This document shows positions 1 to 7,371 of a stretch of DNA of 34,185 bases, one piece after another. Positions within the stretch are counted from its first letter, which is position 1. Every line of letters begins with the position of its first letter. The notes below the pieces were generated by a model. It worked only from the letters and a program-made list of their open reading frames with translations, was not told the DNA's origin and ran no database searches. Both the position numbers and the translations under genes were made by a program. The stretch is from Actinomycetota bacterium (lineage in GTDB: Bacteria; Actinomycetota; Acidimicrobiia; Acidimicrobiales; Ilumatobacteraceae), in the NCBI GenBank assembly GCA_026393475.1, contig JAPLAA010000056.1, positions 1-34,185 of the forward strand. The letters run 5' to 3'.

Positions 1-383
1 AACCCCATCGACGGCCCACGGTTCACACCCATGTGGCAGTGGATCATCACCTTGCCGTCGGGCTCGGCCATCGCCGCCATCGCCGCCTCGACACCCTCGA
101 GGAACCACGAGTCGGGCTGCTTGCCACCGTGGTCGTCGACGCCCACCCAGGTGTACCCCAGGTCGGGCTGATGCTTGGCGACGAACTTCTCGTCGCTGTG
201 CTCGAGTCGCGTGTCGACGATGTGCGTGATGCCCGCATCGACCCACTGGTTCAGGCCGCGCAGCTTCGCATCGCCCTCTGGCAGATCGCCACTCAACACG
301 ATCTGCGGCGTCACCCAGCACAGCTTGCGCCAGTACTGCATCGGCTCGAAACGAGGTTCCTTGTTCGCCTGCTTCTTCGCCAC
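1..383 (-). CDS. Dual-specificity (cysteine-based) protein phosphatase, 3' end outside window
   Basis: Partial gene: about 127 residues are visible before the window edge. It starts with GTG at 383, preceded by GAAGGA seven bases upstream, a good ribosome binding site. The protein carries HCHMGVNRGPS, with the C-x5-R phosphatase signature at Cys116 and Arg122, preceded by a beta-strand/aspartate segment (VGVDDHGG; Asp84 is a candidate general acid). This is the dual-specificity or tyrosine phosphatase fold, in which the cysteine forms a phospho-enzyme intermediate. The basic N-terminus (VAKKQANKEPR) has no signal peptide, so it is probably cytoplasmic. The substrate cannot be inferred. It is divergent from the PhyH-type gene, with about 200 bases between them. 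Confidence 0.8.
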   Translation of the reverse strand, partial: MAKKQANKEPRFEPMQYWRKLCWVTPQIVLSGDLPEGDAKLRGLNQWVDAGITHIVDTRLEHSDEKFVAKHQPDLGYTWVGVDDHGGKQPDSWFLEGVEAAMAAMAEPDGKVMIHCHMGVNRGPSMG

Positions 384-580
384 GTGGAGTTCCTTCGATC
401 GGTGGGGTCGCAACACACCCGCCGGAGCGGGCCTTCCAGCATCGCTGGCGCGTCCCATCACGCCAACGCGACGGGCACACGACACACCGGGAGCGTCGCC
501 GCACGCACGCCCTCGGTACGGTGACGGCACACGCTTGCGACCCACGCAGGCGAGCGATCGCCCAGGAGGACCGGCGAGCG

Positions 581-1456
581 ATGCACATCGGCGACGACGT
601 CCTGCACCAGGTGCGCACCGACGGCTACGCAGTGGTCGAGGGCTTCCTCACCCCCGACGAACTCGCCGCCGCACGCGAGGGCCTGTTCGAGCAGTTCCCC
701 ACCCACGACCAGTACTTCGCCGACCCCGACCAGCACCGCTCGGTCGTCGCCCACCAGTTCGCCGGCCTGCGCGTCGGTCCGTTCGAGTCGTGGGGCCTCA
801 ACCGCATCGCCATCCACCCCGACCTCGTCGATGCCGCCGAGCGCTTCTGCGGCACCACCTCGCTCGACCTCTACAAGATCGAACTCTGGGCCAAGTACAG
901 CGGTGCCGTCGACTACGACCAGCCCCATCACCGCGACTTCAACAACCACAACCTGGTCGTCCCCCGCCGCGACCTCCGCTGGCCGCAGCTCACCACCTTC
1001 ATCCTCCTGTCCGACGTCACCGACGACGACGGCCCCACGAAGGTGATCCCCCGCCGCATCGGCGACCCGATCCCGCTGTGGCCCAACCGACTCGAACCCG
1101 GCGAACTCGTCGAACACGAGATCGCCGTCACCGGACCCGCCGGCTCGATCTTCCTCTACACCACCGACGTCCTTCACCGCGGCTCGGCCTTCACCGGCCA
1201 CCCCCGCAGCCGCTTCGCACTGCTCGCCGACTTCCAGGCCCGCGGCAACCCGTGGCAGGGCAAGGTCAGTTGGCCCGGCAGCGCCCCGCGCCCGGCGTTC
1301 CACCACCTGCTGAACCACGCCACCCCACGCGAACGCGACCTGTTCGGCTTCCCCCTGCCCGGCCACGAGTACTGGAACGAGCAGACCCTCGCCGACGTCG
1401 CCGCCCGCTGGCCCGGCATCGACATGACCCCCTACGCGACCGCCACGAGGACCTGA
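581..1456 (+). CDS. PhyH-family Fe(II)/2-oxoglutarate dioxygenase
   Basis: A 291-residue protein of the phytanoyl-CoA dioxygenase (PhyH) family, which hydroxylates small molecules using non-heme iron, oxygen and 2-oxoglutarate. The facial triad is visible: His117-x-Asp119 (PHHRD) and a distal His199 (DVLHRGS), followed about ten residues later by Arg209/Arg211, one of which could bind the 2-oxoglutarate carboxylate. N-terminal DGYAVVEGFLTPDEL is typical of the family. I chose ATG 581 because AGGAGGA lies ten bases upstream; the frame is open back to 521, but that extension is arginine-rich and unlike the family. Length is normal. The substrate is unknown, and no neighbour indicates a pathway. 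Confidence 0.85.
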   Translation: MHIGDDVLHQVRTDGYAVVEGFLTPDELAAAREGLFEQFPTHDQYFADPDQHRSVVAHQFAGLRVGPFESWGLNRIAIHPDLVDAAERFCGTTSLDLYKIELWAKYSGAVDYDQPHHRDFNNHNLVVPRRDLRWPQLTTFILLSDVTDDDGPTKVIPRRIGDPIPLWPNRLEPGELVEHEIAVTGPAGSIFLYTTDVLHRGSAFTGHPRSRFALLADFQARGNPWQGKVSWPGSAPRPAFHHLLNHATPRERDLFGFPLPGHEYWNEQTLADVAARWPGIDMTPYATATRT

Positions 1457-1543
1457 CCCCTCGGCGGGCATCCACCCGCCGCGCCCGCCGTCCACCCCGA
1501 AGGCTCACCGACCATTCACGCGGCCGCCCACGAGCCGTCGCTC

Positions 1544-1557
1544 GCCGTTCGAACGGC
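1544..1557. promoter_or_regulatory. 14-base perfect palindrome
   Basis: GCCGTTC/GAACGGC is a perfect palindrome. It lies immediately upstream of a TANNNT hexamer at 1563-1568 (TACCGT), so it would sit between a -35 and -10 region. This looks like an operator, but no cognate regulator is adjacent. Confidence 0.35.
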
Positions 1558-1575
1558 ACGTTTACCGTCACTGTC

Positions 1576-1635
1576 GTGCGGCCGGTGGAGATCGAACACC
1601 GGCCGCAAAGGTCGCTACCGGGATCCGGTACTTGA
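1576..1635 (+). CDS. Possible 19-codon leaderless small ORF
   Basis: GTG at 1576 follows TACCGT (1563-1568) by seven bases, the spacing seen at other putative leaderless starts here. It would encode VRPVEIEHRPQRSLPGSGT and stop at 1635. The reading frame spans a perfect hairpin (1578-1606) and is followed by a terminator-like hairpin (1669-1702), an arrangement that could act as an attenuator before the NERD-like gene at 1794. No ribosome binding site or homology supports it, so it is a low-confidence call. Confidence 0.2.
   Translation: MRPVEIEHRPQRSLPGSGT
1578..1606. repeat. Perfect 10-bp inverted repeat (hairpin)
   Basis: Arms GCGGCCGGTG (1578-1587) and CACCGGCCGC (1597-1606) flank a nine-base loop. 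It lies in the 337-base gap between the dioxygenase and the NERD-like gene. A smaller hairpin, TACCGG-gat-CCGGTA, follows at about 1616-1630. Confidence 0.6.
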
Positions 1636-1668
1636 TCGGCACGGTCCTCCCCCCCTCGGCTGTGCCTC

Positions 1669-1702
1669 GACGGCGGGGTGCGCGCTGGGCGCACCCCCCG
1701 TC
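1669..1702 (+). terminator. Strong GC hairpin, terminator-like
   Basis: GACGG-c-GGGGTGCGC pairs with GCGCACCCC-CCGTC around a five-base loop (14 pairs, one bulge). There is no T-run, which is common in high-GC actinobacteria. It could end the dioxygenase transcript or a short leader RNA. Confidence 0.5.
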
Positions 1703-1751
1703 GCACCCCCTTCTCACGGCCTGCGCACCTCACGCTGCGTGCTCGGACAAG

Positions 1752-1796
1752 AAATCGCTCCAGACGAAAGCTTGACGAACCGATGAAAGAGTCATG
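1752..1796 (+). promoter_or_regulatory. Conserved 5' block shared with the 7369 gene (copy 1)
   Basis: TCGCTCCAG, seven variable bases, then CTTGACGAACCGATGA followed by AAGAGTCATG, ending in the start codon of the NERD-like gene. The same block with identical internal spacing precedes its paralogue at 7369. The intervening seven bases differ, so constraint on the two blocks is likely. Whether it is a promoter, an operator or a translation signal is unknown. Confidence 0.6.
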
Positions 1797-2291
1797 AGTG
1801 CAACACCCCCGCTGGCCCGACTCGTCGAAGAAGTCGCCAGCCAGGCATCCCTGGTCACCGATCTGCTGCCCGGTGGCTGGCATCACCTCTACGTCCCAGG
1901 CGTCGACCGTCCGGTCGTGCTCGGCCCCGGCGGTGTGTTCGTGCTCGACGTGCGCCACCAGGCCACCCTCCCCATCGGCGTGCAGAACGACCGCCCCTGG
2001 GCCAACGACCATCGCAACCAGATGAGCACCCCGCGGCTCACCGCCGAGCTCGCCTCACAGCTGCTGAGCTGGGCCTGCGGCATCGAGATCACCGTCACCC
2101 CGGTGATCGTGCTCGCCGGCGCCGACAGCGCCGACGAGATCGTCCCCCGCCCCGACGGCGTCGACATCGTGCACCAGCACATGGTCGACCGCTGGCTCAG
2201 CAACTTGCCCGCCGAACTCGACGCCGAGACCATCGCGCTCATCGTCGAACACGTCGCGCCCACCCCGGCGCTGCGCCTCCAGCACGCCTGA
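1794..2291 (+). CDS. NERD-like domain protein, paralogue of 7369-7854
   Basis: A 165-residue protein. The core LLPGGWHHLYVPGVDRPVVLGPGGVFVLDVR resembles the nuclease-related (NERD) fold, in which a hydrophobic strand pair (xVVxGPxGVFVxDxK) carries catalytic residues. A later strand (VTPVIVLAG) and a C-terminal helix (VDRWLSNLP) also fit. The lysine normally closing the D/E-x-K motif is Arg54 here, so nuclease activity is doubtful. There is no signal peptide or membrane segment, so it is probably cytoplasmic. It is about 40% similar by eye to the 7369 product and shares its upstream block. The assignment is by pattern only; function unknown. Confidence 0.6.
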   Translation: MSATPPLARLVEEVASQASLVTDLLPGGWHHLYVPGVDRPVVLGPGGVFVLDVRHQATLPIGVQNDRPWANDHRNQMSTPRLTAELASQLLSWACGIEITVTPVIVLAGADSADEIVPRPDGVDIVHQHMVDRWLSNLPAELDAETIALIVEHVAPTPALRLQHA

Positions 2292-2319
2292 CACCGTCGC
2301 TCGGGCACCGTCGATCGGG
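2292..2319 (+). repeat. Two adjacent 14-base direct repeats
   Basis: CACCGTCG-C-TCGGG is followed directly by CACCGTCG-A-TCGGG, right after the stop codon of the NERD-like gene. One base differs. No function is evident. Confidence 0.5.
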
Positions 2320-2495
2320 CAGGCGCAGGGTCACCCCCCGACCCAGCGCCCCGCCCGACGGCTCCCGGCCATCGCGTCACACCCCGGCCGTACAACCGCT
2401 GCATGAGCAGCAACCACGGTCGCGGGAGATCCGGTCATCCCTCGGTGGCGCGAATTCGGGCGAGGCAACCGAGCGCGACCCAATACGTTCGCCTC

Positions 2496-2729
2496 ATGCC
2501 GAACATCGACCTCCGGGACGTTCCTGATGCCCTGCACAAGGAGCTCTCGATCCGTGCTGCCATTGCAGGTCGGACACTCGAGGCCTATGTGGTCGACCTC
2601 CTCAACAGGGAGGTGTCGCCGATGATCGAACCGATGCCCTTGCGACCGCGGAGGCGCACCGGAGTGCATCTCGACGTCGACGAGGTGGTCCGCCTCGTTC
2701 GTGCGGACCGGGACGGTGGGATCGCGTGA
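2496..2729 (+). CDS. FitA/VapB-like ribbon-helix-helix antitoxin, no toxin beside it
   Basis: A 77-residue protein: MPNIDLRDVPDALHKELSIRA then AAIAGRTLEAYVVDLLNREV, the N-terminal strand plus two helices of a FitA-type ribbon-helix-helix DNA-binding domain, followed by a toxin-wrapping-like tail (VHLDVDEVVRLVRADRDG). Such proteins usually repress their own operon and neutralise a PIN toxin. Here no PIN gene follows: the next gene is convergent and ends four bases away. ATG 2496 fits because the domain begins at residue 2 and TACGTT lies six bases upstream (leaderless); the open frame back to 2403 looks non-coding. The toxin may have been lost, or the protein may act as a stand-alone regulator. 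Confidence 0.75.
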   Translation: MPNIDLRDVPDALHKELSIRAAIAGRTLEAYVVDLLNREVSPMIEPMPLRPRRRTGVHLDVDEVVRLVRADRDGGIA

Positions 2730-2733
2730 CGGG

Positions 2734-4488
2734 TCAGGGGCGACGAAGGAGGCGGCCGGGGCGTTCCCCGGTGTCGCTGTCCATGCTGCGGGTCTGCACC
2801 CCGTTGACGATCGTCGCCACGTAACCGCTCACCGGCTGCAGGAACCGCATGCCACCGGCCGGCAGGTCGTGGTGCGCCACCGGCCGACGCACCGTCAGCC
2901 GCTCGAGGTCGATCACGTTCACGTCCGCGCGCATGCCCACCTCGAGCGTGCCGCGATCGTGCAACCCGTACAGGCGGGCGTTGCGCCGCGTCTGCTTCTC
3001 GACGAGGAACTCCAGCGGGATCGTCGCCCCGCGTGAGCGATCGCGCGTCCAGTGCGTGAGCTGGGTGGTGGGCGCCGTGCCGTCGCAGATGAGCTTCACG
3101 TGCGCACCCGCATCGGCCAGACCGGTCACCGTCACCGGGTCGACCAACATCTCGCGCATCGCGTCCATGTTCCCGTCGACGTAGCCCGTGCCCATGATCG
3201 TCGCCACGTTCGTGCCGTCGCCCTCGCACAGGAAGTCGTACATCAACTCCTCCGGCGTCGTGCCCCTCGCCGCAGCGAGCGCGGCGAACGTGTGCTCGGC
3301 CGTCGGCTCGTAGTCGACCACCTCGTCGAGCGGATACATGCCCGGCGTCGCCATCTGCAGCGCCAGGTACAGGTTCTCCATCGACCCCTGCAGCGCCGGC
3401 GGCACGTCGTCGCCGGTGAGGATCGCCGCACGCACCTGCGGATCGCGCATCGCCGCCGCACGCTCGCTCACCGGCAGGTGCACGAGCTCGAGGTACGCCC
3501 GGCGGCGCATGTACGGGTGGTAGCCGGCCAGGCTCGACAGCAGCCCGATCGGCCGCGACGCCACCTGCGGGTACAACCGCGACCCCGTCGCGTTCTGCTC
3601 GGCCGCGAACGCCAACACCTGGCGCCACGCCTCCGGATAGTCCCGCGTCTGTGCCGTCGTGAACGTCACGTTCACACCCGCCTGCCGCGAGATCGCGTTC
3701 AACAGGTGCAGCTCGTGCTCCTGCGAGAAACGCTCGCCGCCCAGGCCCTCCATCGCCCCGATCGAACTCGACGTGATCGCCTCGAACACACCGCCACCAC
3801 CGTCGGCCAGCCCCATCGCCAACTCGGTCAGCTCGCGCTCGGTCGCATACGTGCCCGGCACCGCGGTGCCGTCGATCGAGCGGTGGAAGATCGTGCGCGA
3901 CGTGCTGAGCCCGAGCGCACCCGCTGCCGCGGCCTCGGCCACGATCCGGCGCATCGCCGCGATGTCGTCGTCGGTCGCGTCGTCGTTGCGCACCCCGCGT
4001 TCGCCCATCACCGCGAACCGCAGCGCACCGTGGGCCAACTGCGCGCCCACGTCCATCGCGTACCGGCGGGTGGCGAGGAAGTCGAGGTACTCGGGGAACG
4101 TGGTCCACGACCCCCACGGCACCCCCTCGTACAGCGCGGTGCCGGGGATGTCCTCCACACCCTCCATCAACTCGATCAGCGTGCGCTCACCACCTGGCGG
4201 GCACGGCGCGAACCCCACGCCGCAGTTGCCCATCACCAACGACGTCACCCCGTTGGAGAACGACGGGTCGAGCTCGTCGTCCCACGTGACCTGACCGTCG
4301 AAGTGGGTGTGCACGTCGACCCATCCGGGCGCCACCACTGCGCCGGCCGCGTCGATCACGCGATCACCGCTCAGCGGACCGCCCACCGCGGCGATCGAGC
4401 CGCCGTCGATCGCGACGTCGCCTACGTACGCCGCAGCGCCCGTGCCATCGACGATCGTGCCCCCGCGGATGACCAGTTCGTGTGCCAT
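2734..4488 (-). CDS. N-acyl-D-amino-acid deacylase (D-aminoacylase, amidohydrolase superfamily)
   Basis: A 584-residue metal-dependent hydrolase of the D-aminoacylase type, which releases D-amino acids from N-acyl-D-amino acids or related amides. N-terminal MAHELVIRGGTIVDGTG and the late VNVIDLERL are the split beta-sandwich; APGWVDVHTHFDGQ carries the metal-binding His60-x-His62; VMGNCGVGFAPC carries the family cysteine (Cys89); LADAGAHVKLICDG contains the catalytic-aspartate region. Length matches actinobacterial members. ATG 4488 has GGGGGA a few bases upstream; a longer open frame continues upstream but overlaps the RidA gene in another frame. It lies 50 bases after RidA and probably shares its transcript. 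Exact acyl/amino-acid specificity cannot be read from sequence. Confidence 0.85.
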   Translation of the reverse strand: MAHELVIRGGTIVDGTGAAAYVGDVAIDGGSIAAVGGPLSGDRVIDAAGAVVAPGWVDVHTHFDGQVTWDDELDPSFSNGVTSLVMGNCGVGFAPCPPGGERTLIELMEGVEDIPGTALYEGVPWGSWTTFPEYLDFLATRRYAMDVGAQLAHGALRFAVMGERGVRNDDATDDDIAAMRRIVAEAAAAGALGLSTSRTIFHRSIDGTAVPGTYATERELTELAMGLADGGGGVFEAITSSSIGAMEGLGGERFSQEHELHLLNAISRQAGVNVTFTTAQTRDYPEAWRQVLAFAAEQNATGSRLYPQVASRPIGLLSSLAGYHPYMRRRAYLELVHLPVSERAAAMRDPQVRAAILTGDDVPPALQGSMENLYLALQMATPGMYPLDEVVDYEPTAEHTFAALAAARGTTPEELMYDFLCEGDGTNVATIMGTGYVDGNMDAMREMLVDPVTVTGLADAGAHVKLICDGTAPTTQLTHWTRDRSRGATIPLEFLVEKQTRRNARLYGLHDRGTLEVGMRADVNVIDLERLTVRRPVAHHDLPAGGMRFLQPVSGYVATIVNGVQTRSMDSDTGERPGRLLRRP

Positions 4489-4538
4489 GCGATCCCCCAA
4501 GATCCTCAGAGCCGACGGGGCCGAGCGTACCCCTCGCC

Positions 4539-4940
4539 CTACGAGGCCCGACCGTCGGACGTCGGCCTCGCCGCCACCATCTCGATCTCGATCGAGGCAC
4601 CCAACGGCAACGCCGCCACACCGATCGTGGTGCGCGCCGGATACGGCTCGTCGAACACCTCGGCGTACACCGCGTTCATCGCTGCGAAGTCGCCCATGTC
4701 GGTGAGGAACACGTTGCACTTCACCACGTCGTCGAACCCGAGCCCACCCGCGGCGAGCACCGCACCGAGGTTCGCGAAGCACTGCCGGGTCTGGGCCTCG
4801 ATGCCGCCGCCCACCAACGTCGTCGTGCCCGGCTCCACCGGCGTCTGCCCGCTCAGGTACACGAACCCGTGCTGTTCGGCCGCGTGCGAATACGGCCCCA
4901 CGGCCGACGCCCCCGGCGCCGTGATCGCGGTACGTGGCAT
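4539..4940 (-). CDS. RidA (YjgF/YER057c/UK114) family enamine/imine deaminase
   Basis: A 133-residue protein. RidA enzymes hydrolyse reactive enamines and imines released by PLP enzymes and amino-acid oxidases, usually as cytoplasmic trimers. Visible family features are AVGPYSHA near residue 14-20, GFVYLSGQTPVEP, FANLGAVLAAGG, VVKCNVFLTDM, and PARTTIGVAALPLGASIEIEMVA with the substrate-carboxylate arginine Arg103 and Glu120, so activity is likely. ATG 4940 follows GGGAGG with good spacing. It sits between an EamA exporter and a D-aminoacylase and faces a MocR regulator, which suggests handling of imine by-products of D-amino-acid or amine breakdown. Confidence 0.85.
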   Translation of the reverse strand: MPRTAITAPGASAVGPYSHAAEQHGFVYLSGQTPVEPGTTTLVGGGIEAQTRQCFANLGAVLAAGGLGFDDVVKCNVFLTDMGDFAAMNAVYAEVFDEPYPARTTIGVAALPLGASIEIEMVAARPTSDGRAS

Positions 4941-4985
4941 GTGAAGTCCTCCCGAGTCGATGTGTGCGTGCGAGCCGTGGCTGCG

Positions 4986-5894
4986 TCAGGCGATGGCGGA
5001 CCGGCGAGAACCGGCCACCGACGCCAGCACCACCACGGCCACCACCACGATCAACAGGTCGAGGTGCTCGTGCAGGAACAGTGTGGCCCACACCAGCGAC
5101 AGCATCGGCTGCAACAGCTGGATCTGGCTCACCCGCGCGATCCCTCCCATCGCCAGCCCGGCGTACCAGGCGAAGAACCCGAGGAACATCGACACCGCGC
5201 CGAGATAGGCCAGGCCGATCCACGCGGTCATCGGCTCGTCGAAGCCCACCGGACCCAGACCGATCAACGTCAACGGCACCGTCACCGGCAGACCGAACAC
5301 CACGGCCCAACTGATCGTCTGCCACCCACCGATCTCACGGCTGATGACCGCGCCCTCGGTGTAGCCCACGGCCGCGCACGCGATCGCGCCCAGCAGGTAC
5401 AGGTCGCCGAGCGCGACGTCGGCCGTGCCACGCGCGATCGTGAGCACGACGATCGCACCCGCGCCGAGCGCGGCGAACGCCCAGTACCGCGCCGACGGCC
5501 GCGCGCCCGTGCGCACCACCGACCATCCCGCGGTGGCCGCCGGCAGCAGCCCGATCACCACCGAACCGTGCCCGGCGGGCGCGTGCTGCAAGGCCAAGCC
5601 GGTGAAGCCCGGGAACCCGACGACGACACCGCCGATCACCATCGCGAACCGGCCCCACAGGTGCCGGCCCGGCAGTGGGGTGCGCGTCACCCGCAGGATC
5701 ACCGCGGCCAGCACCGCGGCGATCACGGCCCGACCGAACGACGGGAAGATGACGCCGAACTCGCGCACGGCCACCCGGGTGAACGGCAGCGATGCGCTGA
5801 AGCATGCGATCCCGATGAAGCCGAGCACGAGGCCCCGTGTCTCCCGCTCGCGCGTTTCCCGTTCGAGCTGAGTAGCGTTATCCATGATGGTCAC
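4986..5894 (-). CDS. EamA/DMT-superfamily transporter
   Basis: A 302-residue integral membrane protein with about ten hydrophobic segments in two homologous halves (first half from GLVLGFIGIACFSASLPFTRVAV; second from GDLYLLGAIACAAVGYTEGAV), the EamA drug/metabolite transporter pattern; many members export amino acids or metabolites. The charged N-terminus before the first helix (ERETRERETR) is cytoplasmic. GTG 5894 is preceded by TATCCT and five bases, fitting a leaderless start; ATG 5885 is the alternative, nine bases later. Either start overlaps the opposite-strand MocR start region. It is first in a likely operon with RidA and D-aminoacylase, and MocR is the obvious candidate regulator. 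Confidence 0.85.
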   Translation of the reverse strand: MTIMDNATQLERETRERETRGLVLGFIGIACFSASLPFTRVAVREFGVIFPSFGRAVIAAVLAAVILRVTRTPLPGRHLWGRFAMVIGGVVVGFPGFTGLALQHAPAGHGSVVIGLLPAATAGWSVVRTGARPSARYWAFAALGAGAIVVLTIARGTADVALGDLYLLGAIACAAVGYTEGAVISREIGGWQTISWAVVFGLPVTVPLTLIGLGPVGFDEPMTAWIGLAYLGAVSMFLGFFAWYAGLAMGGIARVSQIQLLQPMLSLVWATLFLHEHLDLLIVVVAVVVLASVAGSRRSAIA

Positions 5895-5907
5895 GACTCA
5901 GGATAAC
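5873..5907. promoter_or_regulatory. Compact divergent promoter/operator between EamA and MocR genes
   Basis: The + strand carries TAGCGT (5873-5878) five bases before ATG 5884. The - strand carries TATCCT (5905-5900) five bases before GTG 5894. A seven-base inverted repeat, GTTATCC (5877-5883) and GGATAAC (5901-5907), flanks 17 bases holding both starts, a plausible MocR operator. No -35 consensus is apparent on either strand. Confidence 0.45.
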
Positions 5908-7281
5908 AGTGTCGATTCGTATCTACGAGGCGTTTGTTCGCGCGGACGTCCCGGCGAGCGACTGCCCAGCGTGCGCGAGCTGCAGCAACGGTTCTCCGTC
6001 AGCCCCGTCACCGTGCAGCGCGTCGTCCGCCAACTCGTGATGGAAGGCCGTGCCGTCACCCGCCCCGGCGACGGCACGTTCATCACCCGCCCCGCGATCG
6101 CCGACGCCGCCGCCGTCGACCACTCGTGGCAGACCGTCGTGCTCGGGCGCTCGCCCGTCGTGCCCGGCGGCCTCGAACACCTCACCCACGAACGCACCTC
6201 CGGCACGATCGCCCTCGACAACGCCTTCCCCGACCCCACGCTGCAGGCCCACGAACTGCTCGCCAAGGCCACCGCCCGCTGCGTGCGCCGCACCGACGCC
6301 TGGGACCGCTGCCCGCCACAGGGCATCCCGCTGCTGCGCGAGGTGTTCGCCGCCGAACTCGGCGCTCCGTTCAGCGCCGCCGACGTGCTCATCACGCCCG
6401 GCGCGCAGGCCGCACTCGACAGCATCTTCCGCGTCCTCGCCCGACCCGGCGACCCCGTCGTGCTCGAGGACCCCTGCTACCCGGGCGCCGTCGTCGCCGC
6501 CACGCTGAGCGGACTCGTCCCCACCCCCGTCCCCACCGACGACCACGGGGTGCTGCCCGACGCGCTCGCCGACGTGCTCGCCCGCAGCGGTGCGCGCCTC
6601 GTCGTGCTCCAACCCCGCCACGCCAACCCGACCGGCTCGGTGCTGTCGACCGAACGCCGCGCCGCCGTGCTCGCCATCGCCCAGGAGTTCGGCTGCTTCG
6701 TGGTGGAGGACGACTGGGTGCGCGACCTCGACCTCGACGGACCCACCGGCCCGCCCCTCATCGCCGACGACCAACACGGCCACGTCATCTCCATCCGCTC
6801 GCTCAGCAAGGCCAGCGCCCCCGGCATGCGCATCGCCGCCGTCACCGCCCGAGGGCCCGCGCTCGCCCGACTCGTGAGCGCCCGCCTGGCCGCCGACTTC
6901 TTCGCCGCCCCACTCCTGCAGGCCACCGCCGCCGAACTGCTCATGGCACCCGGCTGGCAACGTCACCTGCTCACCCTGCGAGCCGCGCTCGCCGAACGAC
7001 GCGACACCCTCGTGCACGCCCTCGCCGAACACGCCCCGACGCTCACCGCCACCGCGCCCCGTGGTGGCGTCGCGCTCTGGGTGCACCTCCCCGCAGGCAT
7101 CGACGAAGCCACCCTCGCCGTCGAGTGCGCCGGCCGCGGAGTTCGCGTCGCCGTCGGCAGTACCTACGAGCTCACCGCGTCGGGCACCGGCCATCTCCGT
7201 CTGGCGTACGGCAAGGACGACCCCGCCACACTCGTCACCGCCGCCGAACGCATCGGCGCCGCCGTGCGCGCGCTCACCTGA
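5884..7281 (+). CDS. MocR-type regulator (GntR winged helix fused to aminotransferase-like domain)
   Basis: A 465-residue protein. Residues about 10-70 form a GntR winged helix (GERLPSVRELQQRFSVSPVTVQRVVRQL, then GRAVTRPGDGTFI); residues about 110-465 are a type I PLP aminotransferase fold. The PLP-binding lysine is Lys309 in SIRSLSKASAPGMRI, with PRHANPTGSVLS and VVEDDWVRDLD as the usual cofactor-pocket segments. MocR proteins sense PLP-linked amino compounds and usually control a divergent gene. The divergent EamA-RidA-deacylase operon is therefore the likely target. ATG 5884 is supported by TAGCGT five bases upstream; ATG 5887 is possible. The linker is short and the N-terminus begins almost at the winged helix. 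Confidence 0.9.
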   Translation: MMVTTQDNSVDSYLRGVCSRGRPGERLPSVRELQQRFSVSPVTVQRVVRQLVMEGRAVTRPGDGTFITRPAIADAAAVDHSWQTVVLGRSPVVPGGLEHLTHERTSGTIALDNAFPDPTLQAHELLAKATARCVRRTDAWDRCPPQGIPLLREVFAAELGAPFSAADVLITPGAQAALDSIFRVLARPGDPVVLEDPCYPGAVVAATLSGLVPTPVPTDDHGVLPDALADVLARSGARLVVLQPRHANPTGSVLSTERRAAVLAIAQEFGCFVVEDDWVRDLDLDGPTGPPLIADDQHGHVISIRSLSKASAPGMRIAAVTARGPALARLVSARLAADFFAAPLLQATAAELLMAPGWQRHLLTLRAALAERRDTLVHALAEHAPTLTATAPRGGVALWVHLPAGIDEATLAVECAGRGVRVAVGSTYELTASGTGHLRLAYGKDDPATLVTAAERIGAAVRALT

Positions 7282-7330
7282 CCGCGACCGGACCCCCGAA
7301 GTGGGCGGTTCTGCACTCACCGAACGATTT

Positions 7331-7371
7331 TCGCTCCAGTGGTCGTCTTGACGAACCGATGACAGAGCATG
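7331..7371 (+). promoter_or_regulatory. Conserved 5' block shared with the 1794 gene (copy 2)
   Basis: TCGCTCCAG (7331-7339), seven different bases, CTTGACGAACCGATGA (7347-7362), then CAGAGCATG ending in the start codon. Spacing between the two parts is the same as in copy 1 at 1752-1796. Confidence 0.6.

Noticed and set aside
458..1495. Minus-strand open frame of 345 codons
   Set aside because: Antisense to the PhyH gene; valine/glycine-rich shadow without any motif.
175..1635. Long + strand open frame (486 codons)
   Set aside because: It overlaps the phosphatase and dioxygenase in another frame, is arginine/proline-rich and has no domain. Only its last 19 codons are noted, as a possible leaderless ORF.
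4488..5325. Upstream extension of the D-aminoacylase frame
   Set aside because: It overlaps RidA and EamA in another frame and is low-complexity; ATG 4488 has a ribosome binding site and begins the domain.
5923..7320. 465-codon minus-strand frame
   Set aside because: Exact antisense to the MocR gene; glycine-rich shadow.
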